A DNA stretch of 64,000 nt from Xanthobacter autotrophicus Py2 (GTDB lineage Bacteria > Pseudomonadota > Alphaproteobacteria > Rhizobiales > Xanthobacteraceae), in contig CP000781.1 of NCBI GenBank assembly GCA_000017645.1, positions 4,761,501 to 4,825,500 on the forward strand, given 5' to 3'. The notes under the pieces were generated by a model. The model ran no database searches. It was given only the letters and a program-made list of their open reading frames with translations, and had not been told where the DNA came from. The position numbers and the translations under genes were made by a program. The stretch's first letter is position 1. The number at the start of each line of letters is the position of its first letter. This document shows positions 1-7,818 of the stretch, in pieces.

Positions 1-947
1 AGCCCCACCGTCTTGCCGCGGAAGCGCTCGGGTTCGGCGAGGAGCGCGGCAAGGCCGGCGGCGCCGGCGCCTTCGGCCAAGGTCTTCTGGTGCATGAGGA
101 AGGCGTTCACCGCCCGCTCCAGCGCGGTCTCGTCCACCAGCACCACGTGGGGTACCAGGCGCCGCACGATCTGCGAGGTGATGACACCCACGTCGCGCAC
201 CGCGATGCCCTCCGCCAGCGTCGGCCCGCCGCAGGGGCGCGCCTCTCCGGTCATGGCGGACCACATGGCGGGATAGAGCTGGGTCTCGACCCCCACCACC
301 TGCGTCGCCGGCGAGCGCCCGGCGAAGGCCAGCGCCATGCCGGCGATCAGCCCGCCTCCGCCGATGGGCACCACCACGGCGTCGAAGGCCGGCCCGTCCT
401 CCATCATCTCCAGCGCCAGCGAGCCCTGGCCGGCGATCACGTCCACGTCGTCATAGGGGTGGACGAAGATGCGCCCTTGCGCCTTGGAGATGCGCGTTGC
501 CTCCTCGAAGGCGTCGGCGACCGTATCGCCGAACAGCACCACCTCGGCGCCGAAGGCTTCAGTGGCGGCCACCTTCACCTGGGGGGTGGTCTCCGGCATG
601 ACGATGAGGGTGGAAATCTTCAGCCGCGTACCGTGATAGGCCACCGCCTGGGCATGGTTGCCCGCCGACATGGCCACCACGCCCCGCCGCGCCTCCTCGG
701 GGGTGAGGCGCGCCAGCTTCACCAGCGCGCCGCGCTCCTTGAACGAGGCGGTGACCTGGAGATTCTCATACTTCACGTACACATCCGCACCGGTGAGGGC
801 GGACAGGCGCGGGGCGTGCAGGGTGGGCGTGTGCAATACCGCGCCGCTCACCAGCGCCCGCGCCGCCTCCACGTCCGCGAGGGTGACGGGCAGGTCGACG
901 TTGAGGTCGAGGGGGCGGTCGCTGGAGGCGACGGCGGGGGCTGTCAT
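1..947 (-). CDS. Threonine ammonia-lyase (threonine dehydratase), C-terminus cut by window edge
   Basis: PLP-dependent fold-type II enzyme that deaminates L-threonine (and serine) to 2-oxobutanoate, the first step towards isoleucine or threonine catabolism. Reading from the ATG at 947 on the minus strand gives a continuous frame to base 1 (about 315 residues). The PLP-lysine motif SFKERGALVKL lies near residue 60, the SAGNHAQ motif near residue 85 and the phosphate-binding loop PIGGGGLIAG near residue 190. The visible part resembles short or ACT-tailed forms; whether a regulatory C-terminal domain follows cannot be seen. It could be ilvA- or tdcB-type. The family call is firm, the pathway role is inferred. 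Confidence 0.9.
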   Translation of the reverse strand, partial: MTAPAVASSDRPLDLNVDLPVTLADVEAARALVSGAVLHTPTLHAPRLSALTGADVYVKYENLQVTASFKERGALVKLARLTPEEARRGVVAMSAGNHAQAVAYHGTRLKISTLIVMPETTPQVKVAATEAFGAEVVLFGDTVADAFEEATRISKAQGRIFVHPYDDVDVIAGQGSLALEMMEDGPAFDAVVVPIGGGGLIAGMALAFAGRSPATQVVGVETQLYPAMWSAMTGEARPCGGPTLAEGIAVRDVGVITSQIVRRLVPHVVLVDETALERAVNAFLMHQKTLAEGAGAAGLAALLAEPERFRGKTVG

Positions 948-973
948 CTTGTCTCTCCCGGCGCGGGCGCTTT

Positions 974-1050
974 GAGCATTTTCAAGCGAGGGGGACTCCG
1001 GTCCGCGTGACGAAAATGCGCAAGCTCGAAAAGCTGGAGCGTGAAGCGCT

Positions 1051-1052
<2 letters not shown>
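974..1052. repeat. Palindromic intergenic repeat (GAGCATTTTC family)
   Basis: Between the threonine ammonia-lyase start and the hemB stop. It begins GAGCATTTTCAAGCG and later has CGAAAATGCG, which can pair as a hairpin; the block continues to the AGCGCTCTAG at the hemB end. Elements starting this way are very common between genes of Xanthobacteraceae and Bradyrhizobium relatives (from memory, not searched). A second member-like hairpin sits at 45118-45156. Confidence 0.55.
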
Positions 1053-2163
<1,111 letters not shown>

Positions 2164-2329
2164 TTATACCCCCCCGGGCACTGACCGGCGAGGGGCGGGA
2201 ATGCCGGGCAGGGATGTGAAGCCGCGCACGGTGGAGGTGCGCGCAGTCGCGTTGACGGTCCGCAGGGCCACGTCTAACCCTGCCCGGGGAACCGCTCAGC
2301 GGCAATCGGCGGCGAAGGGGAGAGGCGCA

Positions 2330-3400
2330 GTGACAACGGAACCTGAGGTTCTGCTGGAAGAGAAGGGCGCAGCCGGCATCATCACGCTCAACCGGCCCAA
2401 GGCGCTCAACGCCTTGAACCTTGCCATGGTGCGCGAGATCCTGCCGCGCCTTCGGGCCTGGGCGAAGGATCCCGCCATCACCCGCGTCATCATCAAGGGT
2501 GCCGGCGAAAAGGCCTTCTGCGCCGGCGGTGACGTACGCTCCATCTACGACCTGGGCCTCTCCGGCCGCGCCGAGGAAGCGCTCGGCTTCTTCCGCGAGG
2601 AATATGTCCTCAACGACTATATCGGCAGCTTTCCCAAGCCCTATGTGGCGCTGATCGACGGCATCTGCATGGGCGGCGGCTTCGGCCTCTCGGCCCATGG
2701 TGCGCACCGGGTGGCGGGCGACCGCTACCTGTTCGCCATGCCGGAGGTGAATATCGGCCTGTTCCCCGATGTGGGCGGCACCCATGTGCTGCCGCGCCTG
2801 CCCGGCGCCTTCGGCGTGTTCCTGGCCCTGACCGGGACGCGAATCCGCGCCGCCGAGGCTCATGCCTGCGGGCTCGCCACCGACGTGGTTCCCTCTGCCG
2901 CCTTCCCCGCATTGGAGGAGGCTCTCGTGGCAGGCGGCGACGTGGAGCGGATTCTCGCCGAGCATCGTATCGATCCGGGGCCGGGGACATTCGCCAGCCG
3001 CGCCGATTTCATCGCCGACACGTTCGGCCGCCCCGATGTGCCGGCCATCCTCGCCGCCCTCGATGACGCTGCGGTGGCCGGTGGGGAGCATGGGGAATTC
3101 GCCGCAGCCACCGCCCGCGAGGTGCGCCTGCGTTCCCCCACCAGCCTGTGCATCGCAATGGAGCAGATGCGCCGGGGCCGGGCGCTGGATCTTGGCGCCT
3201 GCCTGAAGCTGGAACTGCGCGTGGTGACGCGCGTCATGGCCGGCCACGACTTCTACGAGGGCGTGCGCGCGGTGCTGGTGGACCGCGACAATGCCCCGAA
3301 ATGGCAGCCGTCAAAGCTCGAAGAGGTGGACAGCGCCGTCATTGCGGCGCATTTCGATCCCATCCCCAACGAACTGGAATTACTGGCACCGGGTGCATGA
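2330..3400 (+). CDS. 3-hydroxyisobutyryl-CoA hydrolase-like protein (crotonase superfamily, ECH_2)
   Basis: 356 aa. Predicted to hydrolyse 3-hydroxyisobutyryl-CoA in valine catabolism. The crotonase fold is clear: LNRPKALNALN near the N-terminus, an oxyanion-hole segment AFCAGGDVRSIY, then MGGGFGLSAHG and FAMPEVNIGLFPDVGGTH, the last being diagnostic of HIBCH-type hydrolases rather than plain enoyl-CoA hydratases. The frame is open far upstream (from 1808), but homology starts at VLLEEKGAAGIITL, so I chose the GTG at 2330, preceded by a purine-rich GGGGAGAGG. Its stop overlaps the next gene's start (ATGA, 3397-3400), so the two are translationally coupled. Confidence 0.88.
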   Translation: MTTEPEVLLEEKGAAGIITLNRPKALNALNLAMVREILPRLRAWAKDPAITRVIIKGAGEKAFCAGGDVRSIYDLGLSGRAEEALGFFREEYVLNDYIGSFPKPYVALIDGICMGGGFGLSAHGAHRVAGDRYLFAMPEVNIGLFPDVGGTHVLPRLPGAFGVFLALTGTRIRAAEAHACGLATDVVPSAAFPALEEALVAGGDVERILAEHRIDPGPGTFASRADFIADTFGRPDVPAILAALDDAAVAGGEHGEFAAATAREVRLRSPTSLCIAMEQMRRGRALDLGACLKLELRVVTRVMAGHDFYEGVRAVLVDRDNAPKWQPSKLEEVDSAVIAAHFDPIPNELELLAPGA

Positions 3401-3828
3401 GCCATTACGATCCCATCGATGCCAGCGCCCGCGCCCAGTGGGAAAACCTGACGCCCTGGCGGCGGCGGCTGTTCCTGTTCCTGCGCGGCGTCGCTGCGTT
3501 CCTGCTCATCGAGGGAATCATCCATTGGGCGGTGATCCTCGGCATCGGTGACGGGCCGGAGAGCCGGTTCGAATCCATGCCCACGGCGGCGCAGGCGGCC
3601 ATCATATGGGCCGCCATCGTCGATCCCATTGCCGGGGTCGGGCTGTGGCTTCGGGCGGGATGGGCGGTGGTACTGTGGCTCATCGCCACGCTGGCGCAGG
3701 TGGTGCTCGGCGCCTGGGCGCCGGCGGGCATGACACGGCTGCTGCTGTTCACCCTGGTGGAACTGGCGCTGGTGGTGGCCTATGCGGTGCTCTCCATCCG
3801 CGCCGCGCGCGAGAGCGATCAGGACTGA
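3397..3828 (+). CDS. Small integral membrane protein, unknown function
   Basis: 143 aa, starting in an ATGA overlap with the preceding hydrolase gene. I do not recognise a characterised family. The N-terminal about 25 residues are polar and basic (MSHYDPIDASARAQW...RRRL). Four hydrophobic stretches follow: about 28-50 (FLRGVAAFLLIEGIIHWAVIL), 65-85, 90-110 and 115-135, ending in a polar tail (RAARESDQD). The coupling to a valine-type acyl-CoA hydrolase may reflect a shared operon rather than shared function. Confidence 0.75.
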   Translation: MSHYDPIDASARAQWENLTPWRRRLFLFLRGVAAFLLIEGIIHWAVILGIGDGPESRFESMPTAAQAAIIWAAIVDPIAGVGLWLRAGWAVVLWLIATLAQVVLGAWAPAGMTRLLLFTLVELALVVAYAVLSIRAARESDQD

Positions 3829-3842
3829 CCGACTTTATACCA

Positions 3843-3869
3843 TCGGCATCGGTCGTTGACCGATGCCGA
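3843..3869. repeat. Perfect 12-bp hairpin
   Basis: TCGGCATCGGTC at 3843-3854, loop GTT, GACCGATGCCGA at 3858-3869. It lies 15 bases after the stop of the small membrane protein gene, so it may act in transcript termination or stability, but no T-run follows. Confidence 0.6.
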
Positions 3870-3899
3870 GTGGGTTTCGCTCAGGAGCCGCGCGGGCTT

Positions 3900-3938
3900 T
3901 ACCAAAGGCCCGTGAGCCAAGCTCAAGGGCCTTTGGTA
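3900..3938. repeat. Long interrupted hairpin
   Basis: TACCAAAGGCCC at 3900-3911 pairs perfectly with GGGCCTTTGGTA at 3927-3938. Inside, TGAGC (3913-3917) pairs with GCTCA (3921-3925) around a CAA loop, with one G/A mismatch between the two stems. Together with the hairpin at 3843-3869 it fills the gap before the methyltransferase gene; this looks like a compound palindromic element. Confidence 0.6.
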
Positions 3939-3968
3939 TTACTCCCCGGAATGCACGGAGACGGAACC

Positions 3969-4634
3969 ATGAGCGCGACCCTCTGGGCCGAGATGGACGA
4001 CTATATCGTCGAGCGCCTGCTGCCGGCGGACCCCGTGCTGGACGAGGCGCTCGCGGCCTCCGCCAAGGCCGGGCTGCCGGCCATCTCCGTGTCGGCAGCG
4101 CAGGGGCAGATGCTGCATCTCTTCGCCCGCATGATCGGGGCGAGGCGCATCCTGGAGATCGGCACCCTGGGCGGCTACAGCGCCATCTTCCTCGCCCGCG
4201 CCTTGCCGGCGGATGGCAAACTGGTGACGCTGGAATTCGAGCCGCGCCATGCCGAAGTGGCGCGCGCAAACCTCGCCCGTGCCGGCCTTTCCGACAAGGT
4301 TGACCTGCGCGTGGGCCGGGCCATCGACACCCTGCCCAAGCTGGAAGCGGAAGGGCAGGGGCCGTTCGACCTCATCTTCATCGACGCCGACAAGCCCAGC
4401 AATCCGGACTATCTCCATTGGGCGCTGAGGCTGTCGCGTCCGGGCACGGTCATCATCTGCGACAATGTGGTGCGCAGCGGCAAGGTGCTGGATTCCGAAA
4501 GCAGTGACGCCAACGTCATCGGCGTGCGACGCTTGTTCGACCTCGCGGGCGCCGACCCGCGCCTGTCCTCCACCGCGGTCCAGACCGTGGGCGCCAAGGG
4601 CTATGACGGCTTCGCGCTGCTGCTGGTGGAGTAA
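3969..4634 (+). CDS. O-methyltransferase, class I SAM-dependent (Methyltransf_3 type)
   Basis: 221 aa, matching the catechol/caffeoyl-CoA O-methyltransferase-like family. The SAM-binding motif I reads LEIGTLGGYSAIFLARAL (about residue 60), the acidic ribose-binding step is VTLEFEP, and the metal-binding segment DLIFIDADKPSN (about 135) is followed by IICDNVVRSGKV, as in cation-dependent O-methyltransferases. The ATG at 3969 gives the usual family length; earlier in-frame sequence is intergenic palindrome. The substrate cannot be inferred: no biosynthetic cluster surrounds it. Confidence 0.9.
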   Translation: MSATLWAEMDDYIVERLLPADPVLDEALAASAKAGLPAISVSAAQGQMLHLFARMIGARRILEIGTLGGYSAIFLARALPADGKLVTLEFEPRHAEVARANLARAGLSDKVDLRVGRAIDTLPKLEAEGQGPFDLIFIDADKPSNPDYLHWALRLSRPGTVIICDNVVRSGKVLDSESSDANVIGVRRLFDLAGADPRLSSTAVQTVGAKGYDGFALLLVE

Positions 4635-4646
4635 ACCCAGAAAAAG

Positions 4647-4673
4647 GGCGCCGGAAGACTCGGTCCCGGCGCC
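4647..4673 (+). terminator. Hairpin downstream of the O-methyltransferase gene
   Basis: GGCGCCGG (4647-4654) pairs with CCGGCGCC (4666-4673), with an 11-nt loop. It lies 12 nt after the stop codon and between convergent genes. The tail (TCGTCCTC) is only weakly T-rich, so termination strength is uncertain. Confidence 0.5.
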
Positions 4674-4679
4674 TCGTCC

Positions 4680-4772
4680 TCAGGACCAGCTGCCGAGATA
4701 GGCCAGCGTGGCGATGATCAGGATGATCGCGACGAGAATCCAATGCCGTGCGGCGACTTTGTGCAGGATCAT
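4680..4772 (-). CDS. 30-residue single-pass membrane peptide (putative)
   Basis: A short frame starting with ATG at 4772, eight bases after the stop of the HTH regulator gene. It encodes MILHKVAARHWILVAIILII and then ATLAYLGSWS. A basic head (HKVAARH) precedes one hydrophobic segment of about 18 residues, so a membrane peptide with the N-terminus inside is plausible. The close spacing suggests co-transcription with the regulator. Evidence for translation is only the architecture and position; it could be spurious. Confidence 0.45.
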   Translation of the reverse strand: MILHKVAARHWILVAIILIIATLAYLGSWS

Positions 4773-4780
4773 GGCGCTGC

Positions 4781-5068
4781 TCAGTCGTCGTTTGAGGCGT
4801 TGAGGTCTTCGGTGCGCAGGCCTTCGCCCTTCTGCACCAGCTGCACGCCGATGCTGCCGCCGTTGAGGAATGCCACGCCTTCCGCCGCCAGCACGTTGCA
4901 GAGGCGGGCGCGGGTCGAGGCCAGCTCGTCGAGCACGCCCGAATCCTGCTCCACCACCTTCACCGTCGGAGCGGTGACGCCGGTGCGGTCCGCCAGTTCG
5001 CTGCGCGACCAGCCGAGCAGGGCCCGCGCGGCCTTGATCTGGCGTCCGCTCACCAAGGAATACGGCAA
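4781..5068 (-). CDS. XRE-family helix-turn-helix transcriptional regulator
   Basis: 95 aa, cytoplasmic DNA-binding protein. The HTH occupies about residues 8-40: SGRQIKAARALLGWSRSELA, then DRTGVTAPTVKVVEQ, a standard Cro/C1 pattern. The C-terminal half (ALCNVLAAEGVAF-like, LNGGSIGVQL) matches the short XRE regulators common in Rhizobiales, which often lie alone or beside tiny genes. The target is unknown; the adjacent 30-residue membrane peptide is probably in the same transcript. Confidence 0.85.
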   Translation of the reverse strand: MPYSLVSGRQIKAARALLGWSRSELADRTGVTAPTVKVVEQDSGVLDELASTRARLCNVLAAEGVAFLNGGSIGVQLVQKGEGLRTEDLNASNDD

Positions 5069-5252
5069 CAGTCCTCTCCCCTTTCACGCCGGTCCAGATG
5101 GGTCGCCCATCCACCGGCCGCGCCCGTTCGGCGCATGAGCAAAGAGCCCCCGGAGGCATCAGCCGGTCCGGGATCTCCTGCAAGAGGGGGAAGATGGCAC
5201 GCCCTCAGGCCGCCCACAACGCTCGGGAGGGGCTGTGCACGGGCAGGCTTGA

Positions 5253-5948
5253 TCAGAACTTCTCGACCCAGGGGCGCAGTTCCATCTCAGCCGTCCAGGC
5301 CGAGCGGTGCTGGCGATGCACGGCCAGATAGGTCTCGGCGATGGCGGCGGGATCGAGCCATTTGTCCGGCGGCCCGGCCTCTCCCTGCGTCGCCCACGAC
5401 GAGGAGATGCCGCCGTCGATGATGAAATGGGCCACGTGAATGCCGCGCGGCCCCAGCTCCCGGGCGAGGCCCTGGGCGAGGGCGCGCAGGGCGAACTTGG
5501 CCATGGCGAACGGCACCGAGTGGGGCATGGCCTTCACGCTGGCGGTGGCGCCGGTGAAGAAGATGGAGCCGCTGCCGCGCTGGAGCATGCGCCGCGCCGC
5601 CGCCTGGGCGGTGACGAAACCGGCAAAGGCGCCCACCGCATAGGCGTCCATCACGTCCGCCGGGTCCAGCACCTCGATGGGGCCGCGATAGCGCATGGCG
5701 GCATTGAAGACCACGAGATCGGGCGGCCCGAAAGTGCGGTCCACCTCGGCGAACATGGCCTCGATGGCCTGCGGGCTCTGCGCGTCGGCAGATATGGCCT
5801 GGCCGCCGGTTTCCGCCACGAGGGGCGCAAGCTTCGCCACGTCGCGGGCCACGAGCACGACGCGAAAGCCATCCTTGGCGAGGCGGCGGGCGAGGGCGGC
5901 GCTGAGGCCCTTGCCGGCACCGACAATAACGGCGGTTTCCTGTGTCAC
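5253..5948 (-). CDS. SDR-family oxidoreductase with non-canonical active site
   Basis: 231 aa Rossmann protein. The cofactor loop VIVGAGKGLSAALA is at residues 8-20, the structural FNAA motif at about 81-84, and the helix with the catalytic lysine reads VPFAMAKFALRAL. The usual YxxxK is FxxxK here (F147, K151), and the serine position about 13 residues earlier is A134/T135 in TGATAS. The remaining body (ELGPRGIHVAHFIIDGGI) is well conserved, so the gene is not decaying; it belongs to a sub-group of SDRs that lacks the catalytic Tyr. The substrate is unknown. It lies upstream of the HTH gene on the same strand (184-bp gap). Confidence 0.85.
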   Translation of the reverse strand: MTQETAVIVGAGKGLSAALARRLAKDGFRVVLVARDVAKLAPLVAETGGQAISADAQSPQAIEAMFAEVDRTFGPPDLVVFNAAMRYRGPIEVLDPADVMDAYAVGAFAGFVTAQAAARRMLQRGSGSIFFTGATASVKAMPHSVPFAMAKFALRALAQGLARELGPRGIHVAHFIIDGGISSSWATQGEAGPPDKWLDPAAIAETYLAVHRQHRSAWTAEMELRPWVEKF

Positions 5949-6075
5949 GGATCAAACTCCGGCTTGCGACCGCTCCACCCGCGAGCGGTGCGCTCCCGGC
6001 GGGGATGGCCTCAGCATCCATCATCTTACGGATCAACCGGCCCGGCGGTTACAGCCGGCGGGGCCGGCCCCCGGC

Positions 6076-6411
6076 TCAGGGGGCCGCGAACAGGGGCGTG
6101 ACGCCTTCGGTGTCGATATAGACGACGCCGTCCTCGACCTTCACCGGATACTGCGCGAGCGGGCATTCCTGCGGCTCGACGGGATCGCCGCTGTTGAGGT
6201 CCCAGGTCCAGTAATGCAGCGGGCAGGTGATGATCGTGCCGTCGAACTCGGCCTCGTTGAGGGGCGTGTTGGAGTGGGGACACACGCCCTGGAACGCCTT
6301 CATCTCCTCCGCATTGTCGGGCCAGGCCAGGACAATGAGGTGATTGTCGGCGATCACGAGCCGCATGCCGCCTTCGGGCACGGTTTCTGCTTTGCAGACG
6401 CGGGTGAACAT
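6076..6411 (-). CDS. Rieske [2Fe-2S] ferredoxin-like protein
   Basis: 111 aa. The cluster ligands are visible as CPHSNTPL (CxH) near residue 56 and CPLHYWTWDL (CxxH) near residue 76, the spacing of soluble Rieske ferredoxins that feed ring-hydroxylating or diiron monooxygenases. The frame is open upstream, but I chose the ATG at 6411 because the fold begins at FTRVCKAETVPEGG and a GAGAG lies before it. No oxygenase or reductase partner is encoded nearby, so its redox partner is unknown. It is divergent from the TrpC-like gene. Confidence 0.88.
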   Translation of the reverse strand: MFTRVCKAETVPEGGMRLVIADNHLIVLAWPDNAEEMKAFQGVCPHSNTPLNEAEFDGTIITCPLHYWTWDLNSGDPVEPQECPLAQYPVKVEDGVVYIDTEGVTPLFAAP

Positions 6412-6590
6412 CTCAGAAAAATCTCTCGGGCGAAGAATAGCGCCATGATCGCTCGTGATGGCGCCCGAGGGAAGAGGAAACCATGCCGCGCCCCAACCGC
6501 GACGGTGGCGAAGCGCGGCAAAATCTGGGAAGTTCAAGGGGCATTTTTCGCGCCGGGGCGTCTTTGCCCCGTTGGAGACGGACGTTTTTC

Positions 6591-7415
6591 ATGATTTTGC
6601 CAGACGCCAGCCCGCTCAAGCCCTTCATCCTCCAGCGCCGCGACCAGCTCGCGAAGGCCAAGGTCCGCCGCTCCCTCGGCCAGATCCAGGGCAAGGTGGG
6701 CGACATGCCCATGACTCGCGGCTTCCAGGGCGCCCTTGCCGCCTCCTTCAAGGCCAATGGCGCGCCGGGCATCATCGCCGAGCTGAAGGGCGGCTCGCCG
6801 TTCGACCCCTCCTTCCGCACCATGGTGCCCTACAAAGCGCTGGCCGAGGATTTCGATGCGGTGGGCGCGGCGGCGCTTTCGGTGGCGGTGGAGCGGCAGG
6901 CGTTCCGCGGCTCCTATTCGGACCTCGCCACGGTGCGCGACGCGGTGGACATCCCGCTTCTGGCGCAGGACATCATCTTCGATCTCTACCAGATCCTTGA
7001 GGCGCGCCTCGCCGGCGCCGACGCGGTGGTGCTCTCCGCTGCCCTGCTCGGCCCGCAGCTGGCCGAATTCCGCGAGCGGGCGGCCTCCGTCGCCATGGAT
7101 GCGCTGGTGCAGGTCCACACCCCGCAGGAGGTGGAAGCCGCGCTGGCCGCCGGGGCGGATTTCGTCTGCGCCACCAACCGCAATATCCACACCTTCGAGC
7201 TGGTTCCGGGCACCTGCGAGACGCTGATCCCGCTCATTCCAGCGGCCAAGGCGCTGGTGGTGGCGGAAGGCGGCCTTGGCACCGCCGCCGACCGCGAGCG
7301 GCTCGGTGCCGCCGGGGCCAAGGCCCTGCTCATCGGCACCGCGATGATGAAGGACGCCGACCCCGCCGGCGTGCTGGAACAGGTGCTCGGCATCGAGACC
7401 GAAGCCGCTGACTGA
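6591..7415 (+). CDS. TrpC-like (indole-3-glycerol-phosphate synthase family) barrel, probably not IGPS
   Basis: 274 aa TIM barrel that aligns along its length with TrpC. The first catalytic strand keeps the Glu and Lys (AELKGGSP, E64/K66) and the C-terminal phosphate-binding segment is present (GAKALLIGTAMM). However the general acid Lys of LxKDF is Gln (LLAQDIIF, Q126), the Glu of LVEVH is Gln (LVQVHT, Q174), the Asn of INxR is Thr (CATNRN, T195), and the Ser of SESGI is Gly (VAEGGLG, G227). Family knowledge makes these residues essential for IGPS, so another reaction or a binding role is likely. The ATG at 6591 is chosen by alignment. No other trp genes are nearby. Confidence 0.8.
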   Translation: MILPDASPLKPFILQRRDQLAKAKVRRSLGQIQGKVGDMPMTRGFQGALAASFKANGAPGIIAELKGGSPFDPSFRTMVPYKALAEDFDAVGAAALSVAVERQAFRGSYSDLATVRDAVDIPLLAQDIIFDLYQILEARLAGADAVVLSAALLGPQLAEFRERAASVAMDALVQVHTPQEVEAALAAGADFVCATNRNIHTFELVPGTCETLIPLIPAAKALVVAEGGLGTAADRERLGAAGAKALLIGTAMMKDADPAGVLEQVLGIETEAAD

Positions 7416-7570
7416 TCTGGCCCGCTTCCTGCTTGTCCCACACGAGCGCAGCCGCACCGGGCGACGACGGTGTGGCGCGCGACCGTTCGTCTTTGGCGCA
7501 AATGCACCGCAGATCAATGATTTGCGGGCATTGAGCCGGACGTGACCATGGCAGGAACGGAGATACGGCG

Positions 7571-7798
7571 GTGCCGCTCTACAACTTTCATTGTCCCGAT
7601 TGCGACAAGGACACCGAACTGCTCGTGGGCGCGTCGGAAACGCCCGTCTGCCCGTCCTGCGGCAGCCAGAAGCTGGAGCGGATGATCGGCCGCATCGCGC
7701 CGGAGGCGAAGCTCGCCGCCGCCGCCAAGGTATGGCGCGCCCAAGCTGCGCGGGAAGGGCACGCGAGCAATTTCAGCTCTTCCGAACGCAAGCGCTGA
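7571..7798 (+). CDS. FmdB-family zinc ribbon protein
   Basis: 75 aa, starting at GTG 7571. N-terminal MPLYNFHCPDCDKDTELLV and CPSCGSQKLERMIG supply the two CxxC knuckles of the FmdB/putative regulatory protein zinc ribbon. The C-terminal half is alanine-rich and charged, low complexity, ending SSSERKR. Members are widespread and functionally uncharacterised; a nucleic-acid or protein-binding role is only a guess. The upstream 155 bases hold no gene. Confidence 0.85.
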   Translation: MPLYNFHCPDCDKDTELLVGASETPVCPSCGSQKLERMIGRIAPEAKLAAAAKVWRAQAAREGHASNFSSSERKR

Positions 7799-7818
7799 CC
7801 GGTACGGCTGAACCGCTG

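Noticed and set aside
90..1010. 306-aa plus-strand frame over the first kilobase
   Set aside because: It is the antisense shadow of the threonine ammonia-lyase gene: composition is His/Gly/Arg-rich low complexity with no domain, while the minus-strand frame has full PLP-enzyme motifs.
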